From the NCBI RefSeq assembly GCF_900188005.1, contig NZ_FZNR01000007.1:1-64000 (forward strand): 64,000 nucleotides of DNA. Reading direction: 5' to 3'. The translations under genes and the position numbers were made by a program. Shown one piece after another: positions 1-8,468 of the stretch. The DNA is from Actinoplanes regularis (GTDB lineage: Bacteria > Actinomycetota > Actinomycetes > Mycobacteriales > Micromonosporaceae). Below the pieces are notes generated by a model. The model was not told where the DNA came from. It made no database searches and saw only the letters and a program-made list of their open reading frames with translations. Every line of letters starts with the position of its first letter. Position 1 is the first letter of the stretch.

Positions 1-2
1 TG

Positions 3-77
3 AAACGCCTGGTCAACCGCGAGATCCTGACCGAGACCCAGCCCGGCCTATTCACCCTCAGCCAGAAACGGACGTAA
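3..77 (+). CDS. C-terminal end of an unidentified protein
   Basis: The window opens inside a reading frame that runs from base 3 to a TAA at 75-77 and gives the last 24 residues. The peptide (KRLVNREILTETQPGLFTLS, then four more residues) has the look of a winged-helix recognition helix and wing, but it is too short to name. No other gene lies between it and the terminator at 274-305. The frame is inferred from its position and codon use only. Confidence 0.4.
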   Translation, partial: KRLVNREILTETQPGLFTLSQKRT

Positions 78-170
78 CCTCACGGACCGGCCTCTGAGAG
101 GGGGCGCCGGCCGTTGCGGTTGATGGGCGGGGTCGTGGGGCGCGGCGGCGGGTCGGGGTGGCGCGGGCCT

Positions 171-240
171 CGCGCGAGTGCGCCACGGGACTTGGCTCGA
201 GCCTGGCCACGGCGCCCCATCGGTCGTACCTAGGGAAATG
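171..240. repeat. Dispersed intergenic repeat, copy A
   Basis: About 65 bases here match, at roughly three quarters identity by eye, the sequence at 15163-15231. Shared blocks include CGCGCGAG, CACGGG, CTTGGCT/CTCGGCT, AGCCTGG and GGTCGTACC, in the same order and spacing. Both copies lie in non-coding DNA just beyond the 3' end of a minus-strand gene. The function is unknown; a small mobile or structured-RNA element is possible. Confidence 0.5.
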
Positions 241-273
241 GATCTTGAATTTGCTGTTGGTTGTCTGACGCAC

Positions 274-305
274 TGCGGGGCCGCACCGTGTGGTGCGGCC
301 CCGCA
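274..305 (-). terminator. Strong hairpin ending the sugar ABC operon
   Basis: A perfect 14-bp inverted repeat (TGCGGGGCCGCACC, loop GTGT, exact complement) lies 23 bases past the stop of the minus-strand permease gene. There is no T-tract, which is common for actinobacterial terminators. It most likely ends transcription of the importer operon. Confidence 0.7.
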
Positions 306-328
306 GAACATGTGACAGGAGGTGGAAG

Positions 329-1243
329 CTACCCCTTGACGCTGCCGGCGAGCAGGCCGCGGACAAAGTAGCGCTGGAGCAGCAGGAACACCGTGACCGG
401 CACGATGATCGAGACGAACGTGCCCGAGGCCAGCAGGTGCCAGGCCGTGCCGCGGGTGCCGGTGATGTTGGCCAGCTGCAGGGTGATCGGGGCGACCTCG
501 TCGCCGCCGCCCGCGAAGACCAGGGCCACCAGCAGGTCGTTCCAGACCCAGAGGAACTGGAAGATGCCGAACGCCGCCAGTGCCGGGATGAGCAGTGGCA
601 GCATCACCCGGAAGAAGATCGACACGTGCCCGGCGCCGTCGATGCGGGCGGCCTCGATGAGGCCGGCCGGGATCTCCTTCATGAAGTTGTGCAGCAGGTA
701 GATCGCCAGGGGCAGGGCGAACGTGGAGTGCGCCAGCCACAGCGGCCAGAACGTACCGCTGATGTCGATCTTCACGAAGATCGTCAGCAGCGGGATCAGG
801 GTGACCTGCAGCGGGACGATCTGCAGCGCGAAGATCGCCAGGAACAGGATGTTCTTTCCGCGGAAGTTGATCCAGGCGAACGCGTAGGCGCCCAGGGCGG
901 CGAGCGCGATCGGGATCAGCACCGCCGGGATGCAGATCGTCAGCGAGTTGACGAAGAAGTCGGCGAGGTTGACGCCGGTCTCCTCGTCGAACACGGCTCG
1001 GTAGTTGTCCAGGGTGACCTGTGGGTCGCTGAAGAACGTCCACCAGCCGGTCCGCTTGATGTCCATCTCCGGACGGAACGACGAGAGCAGCAGCCCGAAC
1101 GTCGGGAGCGTCCAGAGCACCGCGACGACGATCGCGACCAGGGAGGCCCACGGCGAGCTGAGCCGCTTCTTCGCGATCGCGGAGGCGCTCGGTGCGGGTG
1201 CCTTGAGTTCCGGCGTCGTCGCTACGGGTGTGGCCGTCATCAT
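329..1243 (-). CDS. Sugar ABC transporter permease (MalG type)
   Basis: A 304-residue inner-membrane permease for carbohydrate uptake. It has a short cytoplasmic N-terminus, six hydrophobic segments and the cytoplasmic EAA loop (EAARIDGAGHVSIFFRVMLP, about residue 200) that contacts the ATPase. The length fits the MalG/AglG family. The ATG at 1241-1243 overlaps the TGA of the upstream permease gene, so translation is probably coupled; a second ATG three bases on has a better distance from GGGAGG. It is last in an operon with the MalF-type permease and binding protein. No ATPase is encoded nearby, so a shared MsiK-type ATPase is likely (inference). Confidence 0.92.
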   Translation of the reverse strand: MMTATPVATTPELKAPAPSASAIAKKRLSSPWASLVAIVVAVLWTLPTFGLLLSSFRPEMDIKRTGWWTFFSDPQVTLDNYRAVFDEETGVNLADFFVNSLTICIPAVLIPIALAALGAYAFAWINFRGKNILFLAIFALQIVPLQVTLIPLLTIFVKIDISGTFWPLWLAHSTFALPLAIYLLHNFMKEIPAGLIEAARIDGAGHVSIFFRVMLPLLIPALAAFGIFQFLWVWNDLLVALVFAGGGDEVAPITLQLANITGTRGTAWHLLASGTFVSIIVPVTVFLLLQRYFVRGLLAGSVKG

Positions 1244-2223
1244 GCCTCCCGACGGACGTGGCGGATGTTGTAGAAGACGATCGGCAGCACGAGGATGAAC
1301 AGCACCACCGCGAGCGCCGCGGCGAGACCCTGGTTGTCGGCCCGGATCAGCTGGCTGTAGAACTCGTTCGCGATGACGCTGGTCTTGAAGTTACCGCCGG
1401 TCATCGTGCGGACCACGTCGAAGACCTTGAGCGTGCCGATGGCCAGCGTGGTCAGCACCACGACGACGGTCGTCCGGACGCTGGGCAGCGTGATCTTGAA
1501 GAACATGCTCCACGGGCTGACGCCGTCGAGGCGGGCGGCCTCCACGATCTCGTCCGGGATCGCCTTGATCGCGGCCGAGAGGATCGTCATGGCGAAGCCG
1601 GCCTGGATCCAGATGAACACCACGATCAGCAACAGGGTGTTCAGCCGCCCGGTGTCGGTGATCAGCAGCTGGACCGGTTCGCCGCCGAGCCAGACGATGA
1701 TCTGGTTGAGCAGGCCGATCTGGTTCACGTTCGGCTGGTTGACCCGGTACTCGTAGACGAACTTCCAGATCACCGACGCGGCGACCATGGAGATCGCCAT
1801 CGGCAGGAAGATCAGCGCCTTGGCGAACGACTCGAAGCGGGACTTGTCCACCAGGATCGCGTAGACCAGGCCGATCGCGGTCGCCAGCGGCGGAACCAGG
1901 ACCACCCAGATGATCGTGTTACCGAGCACGACCAGTTGGTCGTTGTCGGTGAGGATGGTTTTGTAGTTGTCGACGCCGATGAACTCTTCGCCGTGCGCGT
2001 CGAAGAACGACTCGTAGACGGTGCGCAGGCCGGGGTAGACCAGGCCGACAGCGAGTAGCACCACGACCGGCAGCAGGTAGAGGTAGCCGACCCAGTTGTC
2101 GGAGCGCTTGCCCCGGACGCGACTCGCGATGAAGAGGATGACGCCCATCACGGCGGCGAACAGCAGCAGCGCCGAGAGCATTTGCAGGAGCTTTTCAGGG
2201 GTGGTGCTCGCGGTCTCAAACAC
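1240..2223 (-). CDS. Sugar ABC transporter permease (MalF type)
   Basis: A 327-residue integral membrane permease. An N-terminal hydrophobic helix is followed by about six more membrane segments. The EAA loop (EAARLDGVSPWSMFFKITLP) near residue 235 marks the ATPase contact. It starts at GTG, with AGGAGG ten bases upstream. It sits between the binding-protein gene, with a hairpin in the gap, and the MalG-type gene it overlaps. The architecture is that of the alpha-glucoside/trehalose type (AglF/ThuF-like) CUT1 importers, but the substrate cannot be fixed from sequence. Confidence 0.92.
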   Translation of the reverse strand: MFETASTTPEKLLQMLSALLLFAAVMGVILFIASRVRGKRSDNWVGYLYLLPVVVLLAVGLVYPGLRTVYESFFDAHGEEFIGVDNYKTILTDNDQLVVLGNTIIWVVLVPPLATAIGLVYAILVDKSRFESFAKALIFLPMAISMVAASVIWKFVYEYRVNQPNVNQIGLLNQIIVWLGGEPVQLLITDTGRLNTLLLIVVFIWIQAGFAMTILSAAIKAIPDEIVEAARLDGVSPWSMFFKITLPSVRTTVVVVLTTLAIGTLKVFDVVRTMTGGNFKTSVIANEFYSQLIRADNQGLAAALAVVLFILVLPIVFYNIRHVRREA

Positions 2224-2266
2224 GCGACCCGGACCTCCTTCGTATTCCGAGGGGAAAGAGGGCGAT

Positions 2267-2301
2267 GGCCGGCCGGGACGCGCAGGGCGTCCCGGCCGGC
2301 C
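2267..2301 (-). terminator. Intra-operon stem-loop between binding protein and permeases
   Basis: A perfect 15-bp stem (GGCCGGCCGGGACGC, loop GCAGG) fills the gap between the solute-binding protein stop and the RBS of the first permease gene. Hairpins here are known in the malE-malF arrangement, where they protect or attenuate mRNA so that the binding protein is made in excess. That role is inferred here. Confidence 0.65.
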
Positions 2302-2319
2302 TCGGAGATTCGGCTCAGA

Positions 2320-3693
2320 TCACTTCTTGGGCCATGCGGCTTCGATGTTGTTCACCGTGGTCGCCGTGTCCTGTCCGGTGATCCAGGCCGTGGCCTGCTT
2401 CCAGAAGGCGTTGGAGCCGACCGCGGCGGGCATCATGTCCGAACCGTCGAACCGGAACTGCGCGTTCGGGTCCTGCAGGATCTTCGCGGAGAGCACGTCG
2501 ATCGGGTTGGTCAGGTTCTCGATGTTGAGGCCCTTGTTGGCGCTCACCCAGCCACTGGAGGCCTTGGCCTTCTGGTTGGCCCAGATCTCGGTGGAGAGGT
2601 AGTACTGGAACGCCTTGACCTCGGGACGGTCGGCGAAGGCCACGACGAACTCGCCGCCGCCCAGGACCGGCTTGCTGCTGGCGTCCTTGCCGGGCAGGTA
2701 GAAGGCGTAGATGTCGCCGTCTTCCGCGATCTTGGTGGCCTTGGGGAAGTTGGCCGCGTAGAAGCTGGCCTGGCGGTGCAGCGAACAGGTGCCCTCGAGG
2801 ATGTTCAGGCCGCCGTCCTGGAACGAGGTGGCGGCGATGCTCTTGACGTCGCCGATACCGCCGTTCACGAACTTGTCGTTCTTCAGGTAGTCGCCGACGG
2901 CGTTCCACGCGGCGGTGGACTCGGGGCCGTTGAACGGGATCTCGTGGCTGACCCACTTGTCGTAGGCGTCGACACCGTTCACACGGAGCATGAAGTCCTC
3001 GACCCAGTCGGTGACCGGCCAGCCGGTGGCGTCACCGGAGCCGATGCCCGCGCACCACGGCTTGCTGCCGGTGGCCGCGATCTTGTCGCTGAGCTGCTTC
3101 AGCTCGTCCAGGGTCGTCGGGATGGTGTAGCCCTTGTCCTTGAACTCCTTCGGCGAGTACCACACCAGGGACTTGACGTTGGCACCCAGCGGCGCGGCGT
3201 AGAACTTGCCGTTGACCGTGCCGTAGGACTTCCAGTCCTTGCCGAACCACTTGTCGGTGTTGTCGGAGACCTCCTTGGGGGCCTCCACCGCCTTGCCGGT
3301 GTCGACGAGCTGCTTGAGCAGACCCGGCTGCGGCACGTACGCGATGTCCGGCGGGTTGCCGGCCTTCGCGCGGACGAGGATCTGGGTCTCGAAGGACTTG
3401 TCACCCTCGTACTTCACCGTGACGCCGGTGCACTTCTCGAAAGCCTCGTACGACTTCTTGTGCGGGGTGTCCTCCGGGGTGACGATGCCGGTGTAGACCG
3501 ACACGGTCTTGCCCTTGAGGTCGCCGAACTGGCTGAACTGCGCGCAGTCGATGCCGGCCGACGCCGCATCGGTGGAACCGCTCGAGTCGTCCTTCTTGTC
3601 GCCGCCGCAGGCCGCGAGGCTGAGAACCAGCCCGACGCCGAGGGCACCAGCGAGCGCGACTCGGGATCGCGAACTCCCACTCTGACCGAACAT
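2320..3693 (-). CDS. Sugar ABC transporter substrate-binding lipoprotein
   Basis: A 457-residue extracellular solute-binding protein of family 1 (CUT1, alpha-glucoside AglE-like). A lipoprotein signal ends in LSLAAC, with the lipidated Cys at about residue 29, followed by a Gly/Asp/Ser-rich tether. The body has the alternating pattern of these two-lobed proteins, including NPPDIAYVPQPGLLKQLVDTG and the hinge region near GGGEFVVAF. It is the first gene of the importer operon, with GGGAG upstream of the ATG. Upstream DNA holds perfect palindromes that suggest LacI-family control. Confidence 0.9.
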   Translation of the reverse strand: MFGQSGSSRSRVALAGALGVGLVLSLAACGGDKKDDSSGSTDAASAGIDCAQFSQFGDLKGKTVSVYTGIVTPEDTPHKKSYEAFEKCTGVTVKYEGDKSFETQILVRAKAGNPPDIAYVPQPGLLKQLVDTGKAVEAPKEVSDNTDKWFGKDWKSYGTVNGKFYAAPLGANVKSLVWYSPKEFKDKGYTIPTTLDELKQLSDKIAATGSKPWCAGIGSGDATGWPVTDWVEDFMLRVNGVDAYDKWVSHEIPFNGPESTAAWNAVGDYLKNDKFVNGGIGDVKSIAATSFQDGGLNILEGTCSLHRQASFYAANFPKATKIAEDGDIYAFYLPGKDASSKPVLGGGEFVVAFADRPEVKAFQYYLSTEIWANQKAKASSGWVSANKGLNIENLTNPIDVLSAKILQDPNAQFRFDGSDMMPAAVGSNAFWKQATAWITGQDTATTVNNIEAAWPKK

Positions 3694-3844
3694 ACCGCTC
3701 CCTATGTCTTTGACGCGCCTCCGGCGTCTGGCGACGCCGCCGTCCGAAGCGCGACTCGACCAACAGTCAAGAGGTAACCGCCACGTTGCGCAATGATTTC
3801 CCCGTGATCGAGTCGGTAACGATATAGCTGCGAGACCCGCGCAC

Positions 3845-3858
3845 CTTAACCGGTTAAG
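3845..3858. promoter_or_regulatory. 14-bp palindrome, likely LacI-type operator
   Basis: CTTAACCGGTTAAG is a perfect 14-bp palindrome with a central CG, the classic shape of a LacI-family operator. It lies about 150 bases upstream of the binding-protein ATG. A second perfect 8-bp palindrome (TTGCGCAA, 3786-3793) sits nearer the gene. The 330-base gap between the importer and the ugd terminator holds no gene. No LacI-family regulator gene is in the window. Confidence 0.5.
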
Positions 3859-4020
3859 AAGATTGACGGAAGAGGCCAGTTGCTCCGGGTAGTTTATCCG
3901 GATTTATACGCCTTAAATCGCCATGATACTAGCAGTGAGTCGGTTTTGTTGGGCTTCGCGGGAACCCGCTTCAGTCGTCAAGCGGAGAAGGTCGGACGGA
4001 TTGCGCCTACGACGCAAAAA

Positions 4021-4053
4021 GGAACCGCCGTGGCCAGGGGCCACGGCGGTTCC
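4021..4053 (-). terminator. Intrinsic terminator after UDP-glucose dehydrogenase
   Basis: A perfect 15-bp stem (GGAACCGCCGTGGCC) with a 3-base loop. Read on the minus strand it is followed at once by TTTTT, so this is a canonical rho-independent terminator for the minus-strand gene ending at 4077. Confidence 0.9.
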
Positions 4054-4076
4054 GGTGAGTTGTGCGGGTGGGTCGG

Positions 4077-5441
<1,365 letters not shown>

Positions 5442-5752
5442 GCAATCTCCTCCACCGCTACGCCGGGCCGTCGTCACACCGTGTACCGGTGGCCTCACTG
5501 CCGACTGGTTGCGGGCCTGGCCGTCAGGTGTCAGCCCGCACATTCCGCCGAATGATACACAGCCGCACCTCTGGCAACTTGTCGCTGCTCACAGTGCTAC
5601 TTCCGGGGAGAGCCGCTCCGACCGGCGGTTTTGCCCCGGCGCTCGAAGATCGAAACCTGTCTTTCACCAAATTGTCGCGCTCCGTAGTTGAACGGCGACG
5701 GACTTCTGATGTTTCCGGCTCTTGACAGGAAGATGACGGAGACAGACGCTTC

Positions 5753-5766
5753 TGGGAGCGCTCCCA
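5753..5766. promoter_or_regulatory. CebR box before the cellulase operon
   Basis: TGGGAGCGCTCCCA is the exact 14-bp palindrome recognised by CebR, the cellobiose-responsive LacI-family repressor of Streptomyces. It lies 33 bases upstream of the GH74 start. A TTGACA at 5722-5727 is a candidate -35, with no clear -10. The rest of 5442-5798 holds the divergent ugd leader and no gene. An identical box occurs at 27269-27282. Confidence 0.85.
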
Positions 5767-5798
5767 CCTTCATGCTCATCAATGGAAGGTCTGCCCCC

Positions 5799-8456
5799 AT
5801 GAGAAGGTCCCCCGGCGGCGCGCTCGTCGCCGCTCTGGCGGTCGCCGCCACCGCGGTCGTCGTGATCTCCCAGCCGATGTCCGCCACGGCTGCCGGCACC
5901 GACCCGTACAGCTGGAAGAACGTCCGGATCGACGGCGGTGGCTTCGTCCCCGGCATCGTCTTCAACCCCGGCGAGCAGAACCTCATCTACGCCCGCACCG
6001 ACATCGGCGGCGCGTACCGCTGGAACCAGACGAGCCAGAGCTGGACCCCGCTGCTGGACTGGGTCGGCCAGGACGACTGGGGCCACAACGGTGTGCTCAG
6101 CATCGCCCCGGACCCGGTCGACACCACCCGCGTCTACGCCGCCGTCGGGATGTACACCAACAGCTGGGACCCGAACAACGGTGCGATCCTGCGCTCCACC
6201 GACAAGGGGAACACCTGGTCGCAGACCAATCTTCCGTTCAAACTCGGCGGCAACATGCCCGGCCGGGGCATGGGGGAGCGCCTCGCGGTCGACCCGGCCA
6301 ACAACAAGAACGTCTACTTCGCGGCCGAGGGTGGCAACGGGCTCTGGCGCAGCACCGACTACGGCGCCACCTGGGCCAAGGTCGGCAACTTCCCGAACGT
6401 CGGCAACTACGTCCAGGACCCCACCGACACCAACAACTACCTGAACCAGAACCAGGGCCTGAGCTGGGTGACCTTCGGATCCGCCGGGAAGATCTTCGTC
6501 GGGGTGGCCGACAAGGACAACCCGGTCTACATGTCCTCGGACAGCGGCTCGACGTGGACCCGGATCGCCGGGCAGCCGACCGGGTACCTCGCGCACAAGG
6601 GCGCCGTACAGGGCGACTATCTCTACATCACCACCAGCGACACCGGCGGTCCGTACGACGGTGCGGCCGGCGAGGTCTGGAAGTACCAGATCAGCACCGG
6701 CACCTGGACGAACATCTCGCCCACGGCGGTCGCCGACCGGTACTACGGCTACTCCGGCCTGACCGTCGACGCCAAGAAGCCGGGCACCCTGATGGTCGCC
6801 ACCCAGATCTCCTGGTGGCCGGACGCGATCTTCTTCCGCAGCACCGACTACGGCGCCACCTGGACCCGGATCTGGGACTGGAACGGCTACCCCAGCCGGA
6901 CCAAGCGCTACACCATGGACATCTCCGCGAACCCGTGGCTCGACTTCAACAACAACCCGCAGCCGCCCGAGGAGACCCCGAAGCTCGGCTGGATGAACGA
7001 GTCGCTCGCGATCGACCCGTTCGACTCCAACCGGCTGCTGTACGGCACCGGCGCCACGGTGTACGGCACCACCCAGCTCACCAACTGGGACGCCAACACC
7101 ACGTTCACGATCAAGCCGATGGCCAAGGGCCTCGAGGAGACCGCCGTCCTCGACCTGGCCAGCCCCTCCACCGGGGCCCCGCTGGTCAGCGCGCTCGGTG
7201 ACATCGGCGGCTTCTACCACGCCGACCTGGACGCGGTGCCGGCCAACTTCCACGACACCCCGAGCCTGGGCAGCAACACGAGCCTGGACTTCGCCGAGCT
7301 CAGCCCGGCGTTCTTCGTCCGGGTGGGCAACGCCGACGCCGCCCCGCACATCGGCATCTCCAACGACGGCGGCAAGAACTGGTACCAGGGTCAGGAGCCG
7401 TCCGGGGTGACCGGTGGCGGCACCGTGGCGGTCGGTGCGGACGCCAACTACGTGGTCTGGTCGCCGGCGGGCACCGGCGTCCACTACTCGACCACGCGGG
7501 GCAGCAGCTGGACCGCCGCCACCGGGCTGCCGGCCGGGGCGATCGTCGAATCCGACCGGGTCAACCCCAAGACCTTCTACGCGTACGCCGCCGGCAAGTT
7601 CTACACCAGCACGGACGGCGGAGCGACGTTCACCGCGCAGTCGGTGGCCCTGCCCACGACCGGGCGCCTGCACCTGAAGGCGGTCCCGGGCGTCGCCGGC
7701 GAGGTCTGGGTGGCCGGCGCGACCGGCCTGCTCCGCTCGATCGATTCGGGCAAGACCTTCGCCACGGTCTCCTCCAAGATCACCGAGGGAATCAACGTCG
7801 CCTTCGGCAAGGCCGCGCCGGGCGCCTCCCACCCGGCCGTCTTCCTGGTCGGCACGGTGGACGGGGTCGACGGGGTGTACCGCTCCGACGACACCGGCGC
7901 GAACTGGCTCCGGATCAACGACGACAAGCACCAGTACGGCAACATGGGCGACGCCCTGACCGGCGACCCGCGCATCTGGGGCCGGGTCTACCTGGGCACC
8001 AACGGCCGCGGCATCCTCTACGCCGACCGGACCGGCCCGGTGCCGTCGACCTCCGCGTCCGCCTCGGCCTCGGCGTCGGTCTCCCCGTCGGCGTCGGTGT
8101 CGCCCTCCACCTCGATCTCCCCGTCCACCTCGCCGTCGACGGGCACCGGCTGCACCGCCGCCTACAAGATCACCGGCTCGTGGACCGGCGGCTTCCAGGG
8201 TGAGGTCACGGTGACCAACAACGGCGCCACGGCCACCACCGGCTGGACCGTCAAGTGGACCTACACCGCCGGGCAGACCGTGACCCAGTCCTGGGGCGGC
8301 ACCGCCACCCAGTCCGGCACCGCGGTCACCGTCACCAACGCGTCCTACAACGGCGCTCTCGCGTCCGGGGCCTCCACCACGTTCGGATTCCTCGGCAGCA
8401 CCACCGGCACCACCAATCCCGTCCCGTCTCCCGTCTCCTGCTCCCGAGTCCCTTAG
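5799..8456 (+). CDS. GH74 xyloglucanase with CBM2
   Basis: An 885-residue secreted beta-glucanase. After a signal peptide (about residues 1-35, ending ATAA) comes a roughly 720-residue GH74 double beta-propeller with many BNR/sortilin-type turns (RSTDYGATW, SSDSGSTW, YTSTDGGATF) and the motif GQDDWGHNGVLSIAPDP. A Ser/Pro/Thr linker then leads to a C-terminal CBM2 beginning GCTAAYKITGSW. GH74 enzymes cut xyloglucan, clearing the hemicellulose coat from cellulose. The ATG at 5799 follows GGAAGG, and the CebR box lies just upstream, so the longer in-frame start is unlikely. It is first in an operon with GH48 and AA10. Confidence 0.93.
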   Translation: MRRSPGGALVAALAVAATAVVVISQPMSATAAGTDPYSWKNVRIDGGGFVPGIVFNPGEQNLIYARTDIGGAYRWNQTSQSWTPLLDWVGQDDWGHNGVLSIAPDPVDTTRVYAAVGMYTNSWDPNNGAILRSTDKGNTWSQTNLPFKLGGNMPGRGMGERLAVDPANNKNVYFAAEGGNGLWRSTDYGATWAKVGNFPNVGNYVQDPTDTNNYLNQNQGLSWVTFGSAGKIFVGVADKDNPVYMSSDSGSTWTRIAGQPTGYLAHKGAVQGDYLYITTSDTGGPYDGAAGEVWKYQISTGTWTNISPTAVADRYYGYSGLTVDAKKPGTLMVATQISWWPDAIFFRSTDYGATWTRIWDWNGYPSRTKRYTMDISANPWLDFNNNPQPPEETPKLGWMNESLAIDPFDSNRLLYGTGATVYGTTQLTNWDANTTFTIKPMAKGLEETAVLDLASPSTGAPLVSALGDIGGFYHADLDAVPANFHDTPSLGSNTSLDFAELSPAFFVRVGNADAAPHIGISNDGGKNWYQGQEPSGVTGGGTVAVGADANYVVWSPAGTGVHYSTTRGSSWTAATGLPAGAIVESDRVNPKTFYAYAAGKFYTSTDGGATFTAQSVALPTTGRLHLKAVPGVAGEVWVAGATGLLRSIDSGKTFATVSSKITEGINVAFGKAAPGASHPAVFLVGTVDGVDGVYRSDDTGANWLRINDDKHQYGNMGDALTGDPRIWGRVYLGTNGRGILYADRTGPVPSTSASASASASVSPSASVSPSTSISPSTSPSTGTGCTAAYKITGSWTGGFQGEVTVTNNGATATTGWTVKWTYTAGQTVTQSWGGTATQSGTAVTVTNASYNGALASGASTTFGFLGSTTGTTNPVPSPVSCSRVP

Positions 8457-8468
8457 GAGGACACCCCC

